Part shown: piece by piece, positions 62,955 to 64,000 of the stretch | How positions within the stretch are numbered: the first letter of the stretch is position 1 | Layout of the letters: each line of letters begins with the position of its first letter | From: JACADW01 sp963747985 | GTDB lineage: Bacteria; Acidobacteriota; UBA6911 | DNA length: 64,000 nucleotides | Assembly: GCA_963747985.1 (NCBI GenBank) | Contig: CAVVHG010000006.1 | Location: 558,001 to 622,000 of the forward strand | Reading direction: 5' to 3' | The notes under the pieces: generated by a model | Told to the model about the DNA's origin: nothing | What the model saw: the letters and a program-made list of their open reading frames with translations, nothing else | The model's database searches: none | Made by a program: the position numbers and the translations under genes

Positions 62955-63971
62955 CTATGCGTGCAGCTCGAGGATGTCACCATCCTCGAGGCAATGGTGG
63001 CGTTCGACCATCTGACCGTCGAACTTGACGGCCCGTGCAGATCGATGAGAGCTCCAGACGCGGGCGAATTTGAGGGAAAACTCGAAATCGCGGTGGACGG
63101 CGCGCGCCACGTCCAGGACGGTGCAGCCGGCCTTGAGCACGTACGGCGGCGTCGAAAGATCCGCCCTCTTCCCCGGGGCCTTAGTGTATACCCTCACCAA
63201 TCTCAGCCGGTGGAAAACCTCGTGCGGCATCTCTTTGAGGCCGTCGCCGCGTGTGGCCGAGACGGCCAAGGTCCGGAACCTGCTCCCATAGAACTCGCTC
63301 AGGATCTGCAGGTTTTCGGCGGAAGCGGGGCCGTCACACTTGTTGGCGATCAGCAGCGTGTCGCGACCGGCCTCGTTTGCTGTCTCCGTATCGGGTTCTG
63401 ATGGCGGAGTCCCGACCAGATGAATATGTGAGCCCCGCAGCAGCTTCAGAACCTCTTCCACCTCATCCAGCACATCGTCACTGCTCAGATCCACCACCAG
63501 GAGGGCCAGGTCCGCCGAGCGGATGACGTTCCCGACCCAGGGTTCGTAGAACTCATCCGAAACGGGAGGGAGGTCCACCATCTGGATCTGGATGTTTTCG
63601 AACGGCATCATGCCGGGCTGCGGGAGCCGCGTTGTGAACGGATAGTCGGCGATCTCGGGCGTGGCATGCGTGAGGCGGGCGAGGAGGGACGACTTGCCGA
63701 CGTTCGGTGCTCCTACCAGGACGACCTGGGCCGCACCCTCACGCTTTACCGAATAGATGGCAGAGGCCCTGGAGACGCCGTGCTTCCTACCCATCTCGCC
63801 GCTGAGCTTGGCGAGACGGCGCCTGAGATCGGCCTGAAGCTTTTCCGTGCCCTTGTGCTTGGGAATCGTCGCCTGCATCTCGCGCAGGGCTTCGATCTTT
63901 TCCTGCGTTGTCGTGGCGCTCTTGAAACGCTCTTCGGCCGCCAGGTATTGGGGCGTCAGGTTCGCAGGCAT
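62955..63971 (-). CDS. DRG/Obg-like GTPase with C-terminal TGS domain
   Basis: 338 residues. A helical N-terminal region (1-80) precedes the G domain: G1 VLVGAPNVGKSSLL (P-loop 87-94), G2 region ADYPFTTRLPQPG, a G3 that reads MVDLPPVSDEF (DLPP in place of the usual DxPG), and G4 LLIANKCD. The C-terminal TGS domain spans about 265-338 (VRVYTKAPGKRADLSTPPYV). This is the DRG subgroup, more common in archaea and eukaryotes, where it is linked to ribosomes; in bacteria the role is unclear. The ATG has GGAGG nine bases upstream. Converges with tsaD. Confidence 0.85.
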   Translation of the reverse strand: MPANLTPQYLAAEERFKSATTTQEKIEALREMQATIPKHKGTEKLQADLRRRLAKLSGEMGRKHGVSRASAIYSVKREGAAQVVLVGAPNVGKSSLLARLTHATPEIADYPFTTRLPQPGMMPFENIQIQMVDLPPVSDEFYEPWVGNVIRSADLALLVVDLSSDDVLDEVEEVLKLLRGSHIHLVGTPPSEPDTETANEAGRDTLLIANKCDGPASAENLQILSEFYGSRFRTLAVSATRGDGLKEMPHEVFHRLRLVRVYTKAPGKRADLSTPPYVLKAGCTVLDVARAVHRDFEFSLKFARVWSSHRSARAVKFDGQMVERHHCLEDGDILELHA

Positions 63972-64000
63972 TGGTGCCCACCTCCGATACGCGGCTATTC

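Overview
The window is GC-rich chromosomal DNA from a diderm (Gram-negative-type) bacterium. BamA, an OmpH/Skp chaperone, FabZ-LpxA-LpxI, a LolC/LolD lipoprotein exporter, a TonB protein and a TonB-dependent receptor all imply an outer membrane with lipid A. ClpC, GatB, LpxI, a DUF4388 protein and a group 3b-type NiFe hydrogenase, together with many short dispersed palindromic repeats, fit Acidobacteriota best. A Myxococcota/Desulfobacterota relative cannot be excluded. No rRNA, tRNA, insertion sequence, phage or CRISPR array was seen. Most of the window is a core-type chromosome with compact, co-directional operons.

Layout: 1-3083 (minus) holds a 3'-truncated tex and a secreted TrbI-like protein. 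3407-12533 (plus) is an energy-metabolism block: hydB, a stand-alone cyclic-nucleotide-binding-like domain, hydG, hydD, a hydrogenase maturation protease, hydA, an ADP-forming acyl-CoA synthetase fused to a GNAT acetyltransferase, and a dihydroorotate-dehydrogenase-like flavoprotein. 12622-23319 (minus) carries a PIG-L deacetylase, comEC, an RlmD-type methyltransferase, a protein of unknown function coupled to coaX, a DUF2914 protein, purH and a small conserved protein. selA (23537-24955, plus) converges on rnr.

25053-48447 is a long minus-strand run: rnr, a Mut7-C protein, gatB, miaA, a 32-residue membrane miniprotein, a SpoIID/SPOR lipoprotein, tonB, a Gfo/Idh oxidoreductase, lpxI, lpxA, fabZ, ompH, bamA, clpC, lolD, lolC, lysS, nusB and ribH. 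48448-49796 has no gene and contains eight perfect-length 116-bp tandem units bracketed by inverted hairpin blocks. Then follow a DUF512 radical-SAM protein and pgsA (minus), a DUF4388 protein (plus), and acs (minus). A cobalamin-riboswitch-controlled operon follows (btuF-btuC-btuD-TonB receptor, minus), then mtnA and tsaD (plus), and a DRG-like GTPase (minus).

How it works together: the hydrogenase should couple H2 to NAD(P)H in the cytoplasm. The ADP-forming synthetase/GNAT fusion and the AMP-forming Acs link acetate and acetyl-CoA, possibly through lysine acetylation of Acs. The B12 block is a complete outer-to-inner-membrane uptake route under one riboswitch. The Bam/Lpx/Lol block builds the outer membrane. 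The least explained parts are the 116-bp array, three hexamer-periodic intergenic hairpins, a ten-codon leader ORF coupled to hydA, and the miniprotein ahead of miaA.
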